Origin: Hyaloscypha bicolor E
Lineage: Eukaryota > Ascomycota > Leotiomycetes > Helotiales > Hyaloscyphaceae
Direction: 5' to 3'
DNA: 64,000 nucleotides
NCBI RefSeq assembly: GCF_002865645.1
Contig: NW_020194615.1
Coordinates: 372,001-436,000, forward strand
Shown here: positions 11,524-23,876 of the stretch, in pieces
Position numbering within the stretch: the stretch's first letter is position 1
How the letters are laid out: every line of letters begins with the position of its first letter
Notes under the pieces: generated by a model
Told to the model about the DNA's origin: nothing
Seen by the model: only the letters and a program-made list of their open reading frames with translations
Database searches by the model: none
Program-made: the position numbers and the translations under genes

Positions 11524-13946
11524 TTAAACTGGATCCCTACCGCCGCCCGCAATATCAGCATAGATAATGCCCCTCCCAAACATCCCCATATAAACCCGTC
11601 CGTAGACCCTTGGATCTCCTTGGATAATGGCCGCGCCCCCATACTGATGAGCATCATCATTAATCCTCGCCCACGTCACGCCAGCATCGTCACTCCGAAA
11701 TATTGCCTCTGCTCCACCCGCCGAAACTTGACCCCAGAGAAACAGGGCAGGATGCAGTCTTCCCGGAGCTGATTTTCCGATCGAGAAATATGTGGCGACG
11801 AGGCTTTTGGGTCCGATCTGTGTCCAGGAAGCGCCGAAGTTGGTTGAGTGCCAAAGGCCGGACGTACCGAGTGGCAGCCAGAGCTCGCCCGCAGTGTCAA
11901 AATTGCAGACAGGAACGGCGCCAGCGCCGGCTGGGAGACCGGTTTGGGATGCAGGAGTAGATTTGTATGATAGGCCGCCATCTTTACTGATATAGAAGAT
12001 CCCATCGTTGAAAGCATAGAAGGTCTTCGGTTGAACTCTATCTGCAGATAAATTTCCCGTCATGACAGTCAGCCCAGTCGGCGCGACCCAAGTCGCGCCA
12101 TAATCTTGCGTGGAATAAGGACCAGTCTCGTTGTATGGCGCTGCTGTGAGTTCGGAGGCCCAGACGAAGGACTGCGCCGAAGCATCAAGGGCGATGAGGC
12201 CCACGAAATTGGTTTGATTGCCAACTCCTGGCACGCATGTGGGAAACATGGTCCATGATATTCCGTTATCCTTCGAATAAAGACCAGATCCACAACCGTT
12301 AGGATACGAAACTCCACTGTCACCCACGCGAACGACGACGTTGGGATGTTGGCCTGCGTAATCGAGACTGTTGAGATTAGAGAACACTGGCTTCTCATAC
12401 ATGGGTTGTGGGAGATCGAGATCAGCATGGCGCATTCCCATGATGTCTCCTAAACCACTGAAGAGATGTGCTCCGTCGGTAGGACTCATCAGGGCTAGAA
12501 CAGCAGTCTCTTCGATTCCTTGTGCTTGGATATACCACTGCGGAGCCTTGTTCGAGTCTACTTTATAAAGTTCGTCAGTAGCCCAGATAGTCGCTCCCGT
12601 CCCATACATGACATGGTGTGAATCCCATGGATAGATGAGAACAGAAGACATCCACCAGCCGAATTTGGTTAAGCCAACAATTGGAGAGGGAGCTCCATAA
12701 CCTCCCCATTCCGAGTTCCAGTTGAAACTGAGCCACGGTACAGGAGTGCCATCCTTCAGTGCAGCTTCAGCAACCGGGTGTCCCCAATACCCACCACTTA
12801 CAGGTGGAGTCGAGAGTTGCGACACGTCCTTGTAGGTCTCCCCTCCATCATGTGAATAGTACATGCTGTCTAGTGCTGGGCCCGGATCGCGATCAAGCGT
12901 GACGACCACCAATGTATTCGGATCTTTCGAATCGACGCTTATGCCACAGAACCCTCCCGGGAGCCAAGCTTGTGGCTTGTAAGGCGCGGGGTAAGTGTTA
13001 TTCGTTCCAGGCGTGATATCCCTCCAAACAGAAGTCTTGGTGTTGAATTTCAAGAACACACCATAATTGATGCATAAGGACCTGGGAAATCCGCAAATGT
13101 TACGTACAAAATCCCATTAGAGGCTAAGATCGCTCGCATGGGCATTGGGGCCGTACTGGCTGGTGTATGGCCTGCATATAGCAATTCTGGATCCCAAGCC
13201 GTAGGTTGTCCGGGAATCGAGTGCCATGTCGCGCCATGGTCTTTCGTGTAATACAGTCCATTGGGAACATTGGCTCCAACGTAGACTGTGCCGCTATTCT
13301 TCGGATCAAAAATCACAAACACGATGCCAATTCCGTTCCCAGCTGCATCAGGGTAGTTCGTGATATTGGTCCAGGTCTTCGCCCGATCCGTACTCTTCCA
13401 CAAACCCTCAGTTCGCGTCCCCATCCACAACTCGTTCGTGTTAAAAGGATTAACAGCCAATCTCTCTCCGTTATTTCTCCCCAGATCATTACTGCCCATC
13501 GGGAATGGCGCCTCGTAGATATCGAAGGTTGTGCCTCGGTCGTCTGACACGAAGAACGCCGCTGGTAGGGTGTCCGTGACGTACTGGCCTTGTGCGAGGT
13601 ACAACCGATTGGGATCGTGTGGGTCGAGCGCAATGCTTTCGGTACCGAGCCAATTGACATTCTCGGGGGCGATGAAATCGGTCAGGGCGATCCATTGTTG
13701 GCTGGCCTCATCCCAGCGGTATGAAGATCCAATGTCGGTACGAGTGTACATCAGGTGCTTTTCCGTTGGGTGGGCGACGATGCCGGTTATATACCCTCCG
13801 CCAGTTATTGCCACAGAGCTGAATTTGTAGGAATAGTCTTGCGTGCCCTGCTGAGGGGCAGTAGCTGCCCCTGTAATGCCATTGACCCAGAGGAGGAGAG
13901 TGCAGAAGATACCGAGCTTGGAACTGCAATTGTTGTTGTCCATCAT
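11524..13946 (-). pseudogene. GH74 xyloglucanase, one frameshift (pseudogene or assembly error)
   Basis: Secreted family 74 glycoside hydrolase, expected to cut xyloglucan in plant cell walls. The start at 13946 gives a signal peptide (hydrophobic core around residues 11-29). Sequence blocks typical of the tandem seven-bladed propellers are present, with many Asp-box-like turns ([16 protein letters not shown]). Two likely catalytic Asp contexts are visible: [11 protein letters not shown] (Asp about 71) and SGLGDIMGMRH (Asp about 500). The frame from the start ends in a stop at 13050-13052, while the rest of the protein continues in another frame from about 13058. The junction shows one missing base in CATCAATTATGG; I found no GT-AG intron that repairs it. 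Total length, about 807 residues, is right for GH74 without a cellulose-binding module. Everything else is intact, so a recent mutation or an assembly error are both possible. Confidence 0.85.
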
Positions 13947-15340
13947 GGAATTGGCGAGATAACATGCCTTACCTGTTCCTTTCTGTCAAGTCTTAAAGAG
14001 GATTTGAGAAATTTCTGAAGTCAGGAACTGCGCGTCACATATGAACTCCTCCCTGGTACCTCCCTTGTTTTTTTTTTCATTCGGGCATGCAACTACTTGC
14101 AGGAAGGGTAAAATTCGGGCCGCCGCGCCGACCCTCCTCGTCATATGCCATCATAACGCACCCAAGGAAGGGTTGGGAAGGCTCTTGGGAGTCTGGAAAT
14201 GACTCGGAATAACCCAGTCTGACTTTGCGAGAGGGGAAAGCGTGATGAAAACGATCATTGATGGAAAAACGTACTTCCACCCCGCAACGGTACCTGCGTC
14301 CAGGGATTTTTTACCGAACTACCAAATCTGCTTCCATCTTACGGAAATATTACGCAAGGGTGGCTCACAGTGCTGGAGACAAAGCTCAGATGAACTGGAA
14401 GTTTGCTAGGTTTAATACTGGGAAGAACCTGGAATGTGCAGAAGCTAAGTGACCCTGGAATTTTCCACTGTAGATATTCCGCAGGCACAAGCGAGGAGCC
14501 TTGCTCGAAGATGCGTAGTGGGGCGCCACGGTCTACCCCCGCAATAACGCCGCATCGATGACCGATCCCGACGACCCTGGCACTTTCTACATACAACTTC
14601 GACTTCATAAGTGGCAGAGCCAAAGTCATTCTGAGTCTTACACGTGATGAGAAAGTCTCCGCCATCCTCGCCCTCCTCGCCAAGCTCGAAGGTGAGTCTC
14701 GAACCGTTATCTTGCGTCAAACCCAGCCAACGCTTGATCCACTCGCTAATCAACACTATTCTTGTTTTGGGATTATTCGTCGGTCCCTCCAATACGTGAA
14801 CGCTTCGATTCAGCGTGTTCATAGGGGCAGCCCTCTGCGCGCACCAGTCAGAAGATCTAGCCCAAACCGATATGCTTTTTTTCTTCTTCTTTTTCGCGAA
14901 TCATTTCCTGCTCTTTGGCTCGTGGGAAGGCAACCGTAGCGCCAGCGCAGAGAAGAGTATTTTCTATCAGGTCGCGCTCTATGACATGCCTCGTCAGTTT
15001 CCGGTGGTACGTAGAGCTTTACCCGAGGGATCTCATCATTGAGATACTTGGTGGAGCTCCAGAGTGGAAACATAGTAAAACAACATAACTGAGAACTCGT
15101 CCTCTTTCATCAACAGATGATCTGCCTGGTTGGATGTCCAGCAAACGTGGATGCCCAGCCCACTATCGGACTCTACTTTTACCACAACGATTCAGCAGAT
15201 CATGCAATTTGATATTAATTTGAGAAGCATATTCTATTCGTATCCACATGATGTGCTTCAAGCTTTCAATTCTCACATTCCTGATTAGTCTTAGTGGAGT
15301 ATGAATTTCACAAGGGTCGATCCTCCGGATCCTACTTTAC
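13947..15340. other. Intergenic region, possible gene remnant on minus strand
   Basis: This contains the GH74 promoter. A minus-strand open frame at 14445-14822 has an acidic, coding-like middle part (reading LTFELGEEGEDGGDF), and a second at 14819-15073 is basic. Neither starts or ends like a complete gene and I recognise no family. They could be a decayed gene or chance. Confidence 0.25.
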
Positions 15341-16130
15341 TAGATAAATAAACGACTCTGTCCTTATATATATGCTACTTATAAAGACACTAAACACGAT
15401 TTATTTGTCTTTTAGTAAGAATAGTAGTAAGAATAACTTAATTAGAGTAATATTATTTACTCTTAATATAACTCCTTATATTTCCTAAATTCGGTAATAG
15501 CAGGAACAAAGCAATGGAACAAGGCTCAAAGATCTATAATTCCAATATCCTACAGAATCTAAAGCTAAGGAGAAAAGGGGTGAGGTGTGGCAGTGGATAA
15601 GTAAGTGCGGCCAAGACCACTGAACGCCGAGCTTGGTTTAAAGCGAGCTTGATTTGAACTATAGCTTAGAACCTTAGCTAAAACCAATTATATAACACTA
15701 GCCGTTACAAAAGCTATTTGTAAAAAATTTAATTAAAGGTTTTAAGGCCAAAAATACTATTTTTCTTATTTACTTTCTAAGCTTTATATTTAATATTTGT
15801 ATTAAAAAATGTTTTATTTTACTTTTACTTCTTTACTTTATATTACTTATACTTACTTTAATAAGCAAATTACTTATTATAATCTCTTTATACCTCTTTT
15901 ATATTATTAAATATCCTACTAATCTTACTAATTCCTTTAATTCTATACTTGTATCTTAAAACTATTCTATTATTATTTTCTTTCTTATTCTGAATTTAAT
16001 ATATTAAGCGAGTTTTATATTCTTATATTCCTTAACTAGTAAACTCAGTTTTGTAAATAGTAAAAGAGAATTAATTAATAGAGGTAAGCTTAAAGCTAAA
16101 TAATTAATCAAAGCAAGATTGCTTCTTGAA
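15340..16130. repeat. AT-rich island, probably decayed repeat
   Basis: About 800 bp of very AT-rich, TA-rich sequence with no open frame of note, abruptly different from the genes on both sides. Such islands in Pezizomycotina usually are transposon remnants degraded by repeat-induced point mutation. I see no terminal repeats that define an element, so the origin is inferred. Confidence 0.55.
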
Positions 16131-16355
16131 AGCTATTTGCTTTTGAGAGTTAGCCCTAATATAGACAATATAGGGAATGCATTTTAACTTCATCTCTCTA
16201 GTAGACCGTGGCCCCGTGAAATCTAAAGCAGTATTATTCCGATTAAAACTAACATGTGATACAGAATGTAAGTGAAAATTAGAAGGCCACAGGAAGGCCA
16301 CACACATTCTTGCATCTCCAGGTTGACATTCAAGTAGATTCCAATTTGATATCTA

Positions 16356-19300
16356 CTAGCCATGTTTTTTAGTCCATCCAAGGTCTGCCAGGGCGATTTT
16401 CCGCTGTTGTTGGGAACGCATAGTCTTCAGCATCAAATTAGCTAGGTGCTTTACTCGCAACGCAGGTGACTTGCCTGTTCTACAGTGCCTCGAACAATGT
16501 AGCGTATGATCGAGACTTTCTTCTTTTGGCCAAGCCTCACGACTCGGGCTACTGCTTGCGACTCTACCATAGGATTCCATTGAGGCTCAAAGATGTGAAC
16601 TGAGCTGGCCACCGCGAGATTGAGACTAACCGCTACACCTTTAGCAAGAACCTATTGTAATTGATTGTCGGGGATTTTAGAAGTTTTGGACAGAAGCATA
16701 CCCAACTGCACCAGTTCCGGTAGTCATTATCAATACCCGAATCTTGGAATCTTTTCGGAACTCTTCGAGTGTCTTGTTTCGCGCAGGGAGAGAGGACATT
16801 CCATCAATTCTTCTGAAATTAATGTTGCCTTTCTTAAGATGCTGCTCGATCAGGTCCAGGGTTCTTGTCCAACCAGAGAAAATGATGCTACACAGTGTTA
16901 GCCTATTTATCACTCCGTCGCTCCCTGCCCAAGAGCGACAAACCTCTTATCTTGAGCGCTGGTATTCTCGATATTTGTGAGCAGAGCCTTTATCTTGGAA
17001 GAAACCCCGTCTGGTCGGAAAGATAAAGGGCACTCCTGTAGCTGGCGTCCAATCTGGCCAAGCATCGCCTCAGCTCTACTTAGCACAAGATAATCCCCTG
17101 GCAACTCTTGTCCACAGAGTGGGCAGACTCTATCTTTGGCATCCTTGGCTGTGGCAAGAGCTTGTTCGAACTGTGGAAGACATTCAGAACAAATTAGATG
17201 ACCACATGTTGTATAATGCCCGTTGCATAAACTGTCCACCAGTATTTTATCTGACAAGTCCGTTTTGCAAGAATCACACATCGTCGAGCTTACTGCGTCA
17301 AAACTGTTGTAATTTTCCGATACTTTATCTTCCAGTCGTGATCTCTCAAAAGTGCCATGATTGCACATGCGACGGAGCCGCATTTCAAGCTCCAGGATTC
17401 CAAAGTAACCGCGCTTGGACTTCTCGAGGTTTACTTGTCTCTTGATCTCATTGGACATCTCCGTATGAGCGTTGTCGTACTGCAGTCTTTCTGCATCGGA
17501 CAAATCAATCTCCTCATAAATGTCATTGACATCAGGGAGATCGAGAAGTTTGTTAAGTCGACGGAGGCAAATAGAGTCTAATAGTACCCTGAGACTGGAT
17601 GCACCGCTTCCATGTTTCCTCACCAACGGATCTATAATATGCTGCTTGAACTCGAGTCGTGTATCAAGCATGGGCACTTGCAGAAATGCCACCAAAGAGC
17701 CAAGATCTTCTAGTCCGTTTTGTACCGGGGTACCTGTCACGCACCACCTGAGTTTGGCTTCGAGTCGTCTCACCGACTCAAAGAAGAGGGTCGAGGCTGT
17801 ACGAATGATATGTGCTGAATATGACAATTAGTTAAGCGAGTATCATAATTGCCCATACATGGTGTATACCTTCGTCTAGAACAATTCTGAACCAGTGGAT
17901 CCGAAACAGCGGACTAGTCGTCTTCGTGCTTTCACCAGCGACTGTGTGGTAGGTGCTCAGCACAACATCAGCGTTCGCGATCGCCTCCACCTTTGTCTCT
18001 CGGCCTCGGCCATGATATTCGCAGACTCTGAGACCACCATAAATATGCCTATGGAGAATGAGTACAAAATATAGGTAATATAAGATGACGAGGGGGACAG
18101 ACTTGTTTATTTCTTCATTCCAGGACTTGATGAGCACTAAGATAGCAGCGAGGGTCAATGAACCTCCTTGATTTTACGGTTGCTTCCAACATACTTTGAG
18201 AAGGAACGAGAACTAATGTTGCTCTTGATCGATGAAGTATCTCTTCGTCTGTCAAATGGGCCTCACTCGTCGAAGTTGACGAATCCTGAAAGGTTGCTGC
18301 ATCCTTCAAAGTCGCAACAATGTTGGCCAACATTGTGAGAGTCTTTCCTAAGCCCATGTCGTCTGCCAAAATGCCACCCCAAGTCTCAACAGGTTTGTCG
18401 TAAGTTTTAGTTTCTGAGATTACATGGGAATAACTGGATGTTCCTCAGCGACTGCATTGAATCATCGATACCAATCCCTACTCACCAAGTCTTCCCGTCA
18501 TACTCGCCAGGCATATCTTTCCAAAGTGAGAACCGTGGTTGTACAGGACCGAACTCTCGTTGAGAAATGAAATCCAGACCTCCTTTTTGGTACCTTTCTG
18601 ACCAGTCAGACGAGTAGCTGGCAACGGGTTACGGAGTGGGCAATGAACGTACGGCGTAAGACTGGTTCTGATCCTTCTGTCGGCTGCAAATTCACTTAAG
18701 CAATGTGATCTGATCAAGGAACCAAAAACAACTGCGAACTCATTCTTCAGGTCATCTTTGTCAATCTCTTTCTGCGCGTTTGTCTCCGCAATGCTATCAA
18801 TATCAGATCGAGCTTCGGCTTTGCGTTCCTCAAGTGTTCGCGGCTCTATCCCAGGGAATTTGACATAGTGAGGATTCTGGTATATTTGACCGGGAATTTG
18901 ACAAGCTGGACGTTGGAGGTACAATCTCTTGGCCGATAGTAGCCTGCCTACGTCTATCAGCGTGGACGCGTTTGCAGAAACATTAACCCCAGCATTCAAA
19001 ATGGGATTCTTTTCGGCAGTTGTCTGTGAACGAAACACCTTGGACCACGATTGGCGTGTGACATAGAAGTCAAAATCCACTGATGGAATCTCCAGTAAGA
19101 TTTGGTTGGTGGCCTGGCTGAAAGGAGTATTCAACGAAGCAACAAGGTTGCCTGGACTGCATGCGAGGTATCCAGCTCCATCCTCTCGCTGAAGAACAAA
19201 GTGATAATTTGAGTTATCAAAAGACCTCGTTGTTGCATGGGTGATTTCAGAAAGGGAGAGAGAGGTGGTGAGAAGCCTGATCTCAACGGCGGGTAGCTGT

Positions 19301-19551
19301 AAAATTGTGAGCTTGTCAAGAGGTACGGGAGAGCCTGGTAGCATATGATAAAGAGGAGATCTGGGGCTGCCAAGAGAACCAAGACGTTCACTGACCATGC
19401 CAAGGCATATTAAAGCCGAATCAGCAATCCTGTTGGGTGGAGTAAAACGCGCGCCTGACTCTCTATGGGTCAAGTTGGGTGCAACATTCGTGAAATTATC
19501 TCTCTCGCCAGTGGAGCTTATATCCACGAAACCTCTTTTCAGCGGAAGCAT
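16356..19551 (-). CDS. RAD5/HLTF-like SNF2 ATPase with C3HC4 RING (module 1)
   Basis: Nine-exon model on the minus strand: 19551-18653, 18593-18486, 18433-18195, 18136-18103, 18048-17870, 17814-16944, 16887-16702, 16625-16475, 16424-16356; 911 residues, frame closes exactly. SNF2 ATPase motifs: QREFGPVQPRFSLW before motif I, Walker A DDMGLGKT (about 360-367), DEAH rebuilt by splicing (about 485-488), WCVTGTPVQN, and the C-lobe SGWTRTLDL, TTGTGAVGLNL and QAVARVVRLGQ (about 862-872). A complete C3HC4 RING (C666, C669, C690, H692, C696, C699, C717, C720) interrupts the helicase lobes, the RAD5/RAD16/HLTF layout. Expected role: DNA-translocating chromatin or repair factor with ubiquitin-ligase potential, nuclear. 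The last intron uses a GC donor. A start further upstream (Met at 19740) is possible, but it would invade the shared promoter with the divergent NLR gene. Confidence 0.85.
16425..16474 (-). other. GC-AG intron in the SNF2 gene (module 1)
   Basis: The exon ends CAG and the intron begins GCAAGT, runs 50 bp through a TTGATGCTGA branch-like stretch and ends GAAG. Without removal the frame stops soon after the last helicase motif. With removal the C-terminus reads on as TMRSQQQRKIALADLGW, and the position and phase match the last helicase intron of the paralogue at 58429. Confidence 0.75.
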
Positions 19552-19894
19552 GATGGCAAGCAAAGTCGTTAGAAGGTACTCATGTTTATCGTATTTCTTG
19601 ACGGAAACTTGGACCGAGGCAGGAAATTTTTTGGGAGACATGAAAGCTGGGATAGCTGCCTTGGTGACAAGAGAGCTGAGCCTCCGCCATCGGGTGCTGT
19701 TGTGGAACCGCAGCAAGCCACGGCCCAAAAACGCAACCACTGCGCCACGTCAGCCCATGCCCGACTGCTGCAAGATAGTTCTCCGAACTTTTCAACATCA
19801 TTCCTCAAAACACATAGGGTTGCGACTTCTTGTTTCAAGCATATCGTTGCATGGCGAGAGACTAGGCAAAGCCGCTGAATATCCCTCTCCAACC
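19552..19894. promoter_or_regulatory. Shared divergent promoter of SNF2 and NLR genes (module 1)
   Basis: About 340 bp lie between the two ATGs pointing away from each other (19551 minus, 19895 plus). Both promoters must fit here, which would allow joint control. No specific binding site is assigned. Both strands happen to be open through part of it, so either gene could start further out. Confidence 0.5.
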
Positions 19895-22800
19895 ATGGCT
19901 ACTCCATCATCTATGGTCCCCACCTTTCAGACAGTCGTCTCCAATTTTAGATCGCGACTCTCCAAGGCTGAGCTAGACGATTTCAAATTCTGCTCATTGA
20001 AAGATGTGCAACAAGCAATCATAGATATACAAGCACAACAAGATAAGAGGAGAGAGATGAGGAATCTCTCGCGGATTCTCGGGTTCTTGGAAGCAATGAA
20101 TCAATTTGGCGCAGTTGTTGAGGTCTTCTTGAACACGTCTGAAATCCTCGCTTTCGTTTGGGGGCCTTTGAAATTCCTTCTTTTGGTACGAATTCTCTGT
20201 CTTACCTTATTCGTCGTCATATTTGGATAAAAACAATCTAACATTTCTTCTGTAAGGTTGCGAATAATTGGGCTGTGTCTTTCGATGCTCTCCTCGACGC
20301 TTATCAACAGATTGCGGAGCAGATCCCTCTCCTATTACAATACCAGAATGTGTTTACCGAGAGCTCAGACATGCGTGGAGTTCTGGGAATGATGTACAAA
20401 GATATTCTCGAATTCCATCAACAAGCTCTTCGTGTGTTTGGGAAACCAAGTGAGTAACCCCGGCAGACACTTAATCAATACACATTCTTATCAAGAACAG
20501 CATGGCAGCAGATATTTCGCGCTGTTTGGAAAGACTTTGATACGAGGTTCCAGCATCTACTGTTGAATTTGCAACGACACAAAACCCTGATCGAAAGCCA
20601 CGGAAACGTACTCCAGATCAAAGCCTCCCAAGTAGCCCGAGAACTGGCCGAGAAGGCCTTCAAAGAAGCTGATATAGCAAGGAAAGATAATCAGCGAATT
20701 GCAGTACGAACATGGTTATCAGCTAGGAATGTTCAACTAGATCATGAAGTGTATACTGGAGTGAGAAAATTATACCCAAGTACCGGACTTTGGGTGCTCC
20801 AAAAAACCGCTATTGTTGCGTGGCATGACAGCCAGCACACCTCAGGATCCCTTGTTTGGATTCACGGCATTCCAGGAGCAGGTAAAGCACGAACTTCAAC
20901 ATAATAGGACAGGACTAATCGTGGTTGTAGGCAAAACGGTACTAGCGTCTGTGATTGTTGAGAAATCGAAGTCACTATCATCCACTATCGTCGCTTATTT
21001 TTATTGCAAATATAAGGATCAAGAGCGAAACACTTTCGTTGCGGTCTTTCGAGCTATCATATCGCAATTGCTCGCACAGAGTAAAGACTCAGATCTCTTA
21101 CAGGCACTTTATGAAAGATCTGTGGAGAGCGGAGAGCGATACCTGGAGTCGCAATCATTGTGCACGGAGCTTCTAGCCATAGCGGTAGGAAGCATTCCAA
21201 CAAATGTTGGCATACATTTGATAATAGATGGGCTCGATGAGTGCGAGAATAAGGAACGAAAGGTAATCATTTCAGAAATTGCGAAAATCTTGAGGAAGGA
21301 TCCTCAGCCTGGTAGAATTCGGGCCATGTTCGTCAGTCAACCAGAACCCAGCATTCGCAGTTTACTTCGCACGGCCACGATAGTACGGCTGTCAGAAACG
21401 GACAATATGAGTGACATTGCCGAATATACAAGGCACTGTTGTTTGGAAATTCAAAGCAAGTTTGATCTCGCTGATGAGAAGCGCGACTTGATCCGAACAC
21501 TTGTATGTGGGAGTGCGGGAGGTGAGAATAGCTAATTAAGGCATATAAGATTTTAGCTGACATTATTAGGCATGTTTCTGTTTGCGAAATTGGTTCTTCA
21601 GAATCTCTACTCTCAGGTCTCGCGTGCACAACTCTATGAATCACTCCTGCCTCGACGGTTTCCTCTGGGACTGAACCAAGCGTCTGTTTAAACCTTTCAT
21701 TTCTTGTTAACTTGGCTTCCACTGGATTATACTGATTCAGATGTCCGTCTAGCTATGGAAGAATAGTGGAACGCATTGAACGAAATGAAAACGTCGCTGA
21801 GAGAGATCAAGCACTCACGTTGCTGGGCTGGGTGGTTACTGCCAAACGTCCCTTGACATGGCCGGAAATCCAGGGCGCCGTATCTATCGATATCGAAGAT
21901 CAGATTGTGGATTTCAAAGAACGATCGCTTGTCGTAGATATCGGAGCGCTTTGCGGATCGTTAGTCGAAAGACTCCCTGGCGATCGCATAGAGCTCGTCC
22001 ATACCTCAGCTAGAATGTGAGTTCAAATTTCCCAGCCACTTTGATTATTGAAACACTCTAATTCGATTCCCAGATATCTTATGCAAGATAATCATGTCAG
22101 AGTATCGCGGGCCGAAGGGCAGCTTGCATCTTTATGTTTACATTATCTCATGTTTCCTGGTTTCATGGCAGATGACGAGGAAATTTGCCAACTTCTCAAG
22201 ACTGGATTCTACGTCTTTCAAAACTATGCAATGTTACACTGGGTCGACCACTTGCAGTCCTACTTGGAGCATCTTCAAACTGACGATCTGGATGATCTTG
22301 ATAAGCTGGCGCCAATTTGCGAAGAGTTCTCATCGGAATACGGCCCATCAGATGCTGACACGTCCGTTGGGGTATCCCTCCAAAGTTTGCGCGAACGCTG
22401 CAAAAAAGCTGGCCACCAAGCAAGCTTCGAGACGTTTGTAGCGCTCATTGCTTATGCACGAGACTTAAGAGGGAAAAAGAATTCTTTAGACGGATTGGGA
22501 AATCTGGGAAGCATTCTGACCTCTGTCAGAGAGAACCAAGAACGACTAATCAAAACCGAGGATTCGGCTTCCATACTGGCACTCTCAAAATTTTACGGCG
22601 ATCTGCTGTTCAAATGCCCACGACATATGTGTTACTACTTTCACGAAGGTTTTGCGGACTCAAGGTTAAGACATCAACATATCCAACTTCACAACCGAGC
22701 CTTTTGCTGCAAAATAGACGGTTGCAGCAGAATTCAGACCGGTTTCTCCTCAGATGCAGATCTGCAAAGACATATAAAAAAGAATCACTTCTTGCCAGAA

Positions 22801-23184
22801 GCTTCTGCAAAGTTATTTCCAGAGCCAATGACTCAAGCCAAGGTTAAACCTCCGAAGGGAGTGCATAAGTGTGAAGAATGCTCCAAGAAATTCACCAGAG
22901 GGAGTACCCTCAAGGAACACACCAGGAGGGTCCACACAGGAGAGCGGCCGCACTCTTGCGGGAAATGCAGTCAAGCATTCGCAAGTGAAAAGGACTGTCG
23001 AAGACACGAAGATTCGCACTACGAAGGAAATTTTGTTTGCAGTGGAGAATTGGCCCCTGGGGTCAGATGGGGATGTGGGCGGGTATTCACTCGAGCTGAT
23101 GCCCTGACACGTCACTTCAGCTCAGCATTGGGTCACAAATGTCGTCAGTCGGACCCACGAGCAACTGAGCACGTTCATCAGTGA
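19895..23184 (+). CDS. NLR-type STAND protein: DUF7708-like, NACHT, C2H2 fingers (module 1)
   Basis: Seven-exon model: 19895-20185, 20257-20449, 20501-20881, 20931-21521, 21570-21681, 21753-22016, 22074-23184; 980 residues, frame exact. The N-terminal part (about 50-190) carries the conserved helical block with FVWGPLKFLLL and LLDAYQQIAEQIP, matching the DUF7708 domain found in front of fungal NACHT proteins. Walker A GIPGAGKT is at 284-291 and Walker B LIIDGLDE at 385-392, followed by the GMFLFAKLVL block and a winged-helix-like stretch (LTLLGWVVTAKRPLTW). The C-terminus (about 820-970) has several C2H2 zinc fingers, one with the classical linker HTGERP. There are no WD40, ankyrin or TPR repeats, so the fingers take the place of the usual sensor domain. 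Predicted role: signal-transducing NTPase in non-self recognition or cell-death control. It is divergent to the SNF2 gene. Confidence 0.85.
20882..20930 (+). other. Intron inside the Walker A codons of NLR 1
   Basis: Phase-1 intron (49 bp) splitting the second Gly of GIPGAGKT as G|GC. The second NLR has an intron at the same codon and phase (51228-51283, G|GA). Confidence 0.8.
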
Positions 23185-23840
23185 CATTTCTGGGTATTTG
23201 GATATTTGATTGTGTCAATTTTGCCAAGGATCACTAATAACTAGGCTTTGCCAAATTGGTTTCTTCATTAACGCTGGATAATTGAATGGACTTCATTGGC
23301 GATGAGAGCTAGCTAAAAGTCTTCCCTCAACTGCTGCATGGATTTATGAGGCCGGCACAAGAAGCGGGTTGGACAAGATGCTTGGGAGTTTATGCCCCAA
23401 ACAGTTACCACCATGATGACATCCAAAGCCTCCCGTTTATTCCCTTGAAGTTCCAACTCTCATATCGAGTTTTGGCTCCTCGGTTGACCTCTGTGTCCCT
23501 CATACCTCCAGGCTAAAAAGCGCTCCCGCCCCAACCTAGCAACCACATGCCTACTTACCCCATATCAGATCCAGAATACTCACTCGAGTCTCTCATTATC
23601 CAGCCTTCATCATCCAGTTTCCCTTACAAATAGTCACACAGTGACGCAGCCAATCAACCCCTGCGGTGGCTCAGGGAGCAAGATGAATCTGCAAAACTGA
23701 GGGGAGGTGATGTGCCGTTTCAGGGCCACACACGCCCTATTGGTTGCGCGACCCTCCCCTCCTACACTGTTCACCGCTTCTCCTTCGGATCTATCCATTC
23801 CCTACATCTCCAAATCCACTACAATCACCGTAGTGCCACT

Positions 23841-23876
23841 TCCTCCTCCTCCTCCTCCTCCTCCTCCTCCTCCTCC
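23841..23876. repeat. Microsatellite (TCC)12
   Basis: Uninterrupted TCC triplets, inside the repeat-rich intergenic region. Confidence 0.95.

Noticed and set aside
13050..13100. Intron to repair the GH74 frame
   Set aside because: Candidate donor GTCCTT with the nearest acceptors gives the wrong phase or removes conserved residues; a one-base frameshift explains the data better.
14339..15073. Minus-strand frames upstream of the GH74 gene
   Set aside because: A part looks coding (acidic LGEEGEDGGDF), but there is no plausible start, splice or family; kept only as a low-confidence remnant in the intergenic entry.
19397..19894. Upstream extension of NLR 1 to 19397
   Set aside because: The frame is open, but it would overlap the start of the divergent SNF2 gene; the ATG at 19895 gives a start like that of the paralogue at 50196.
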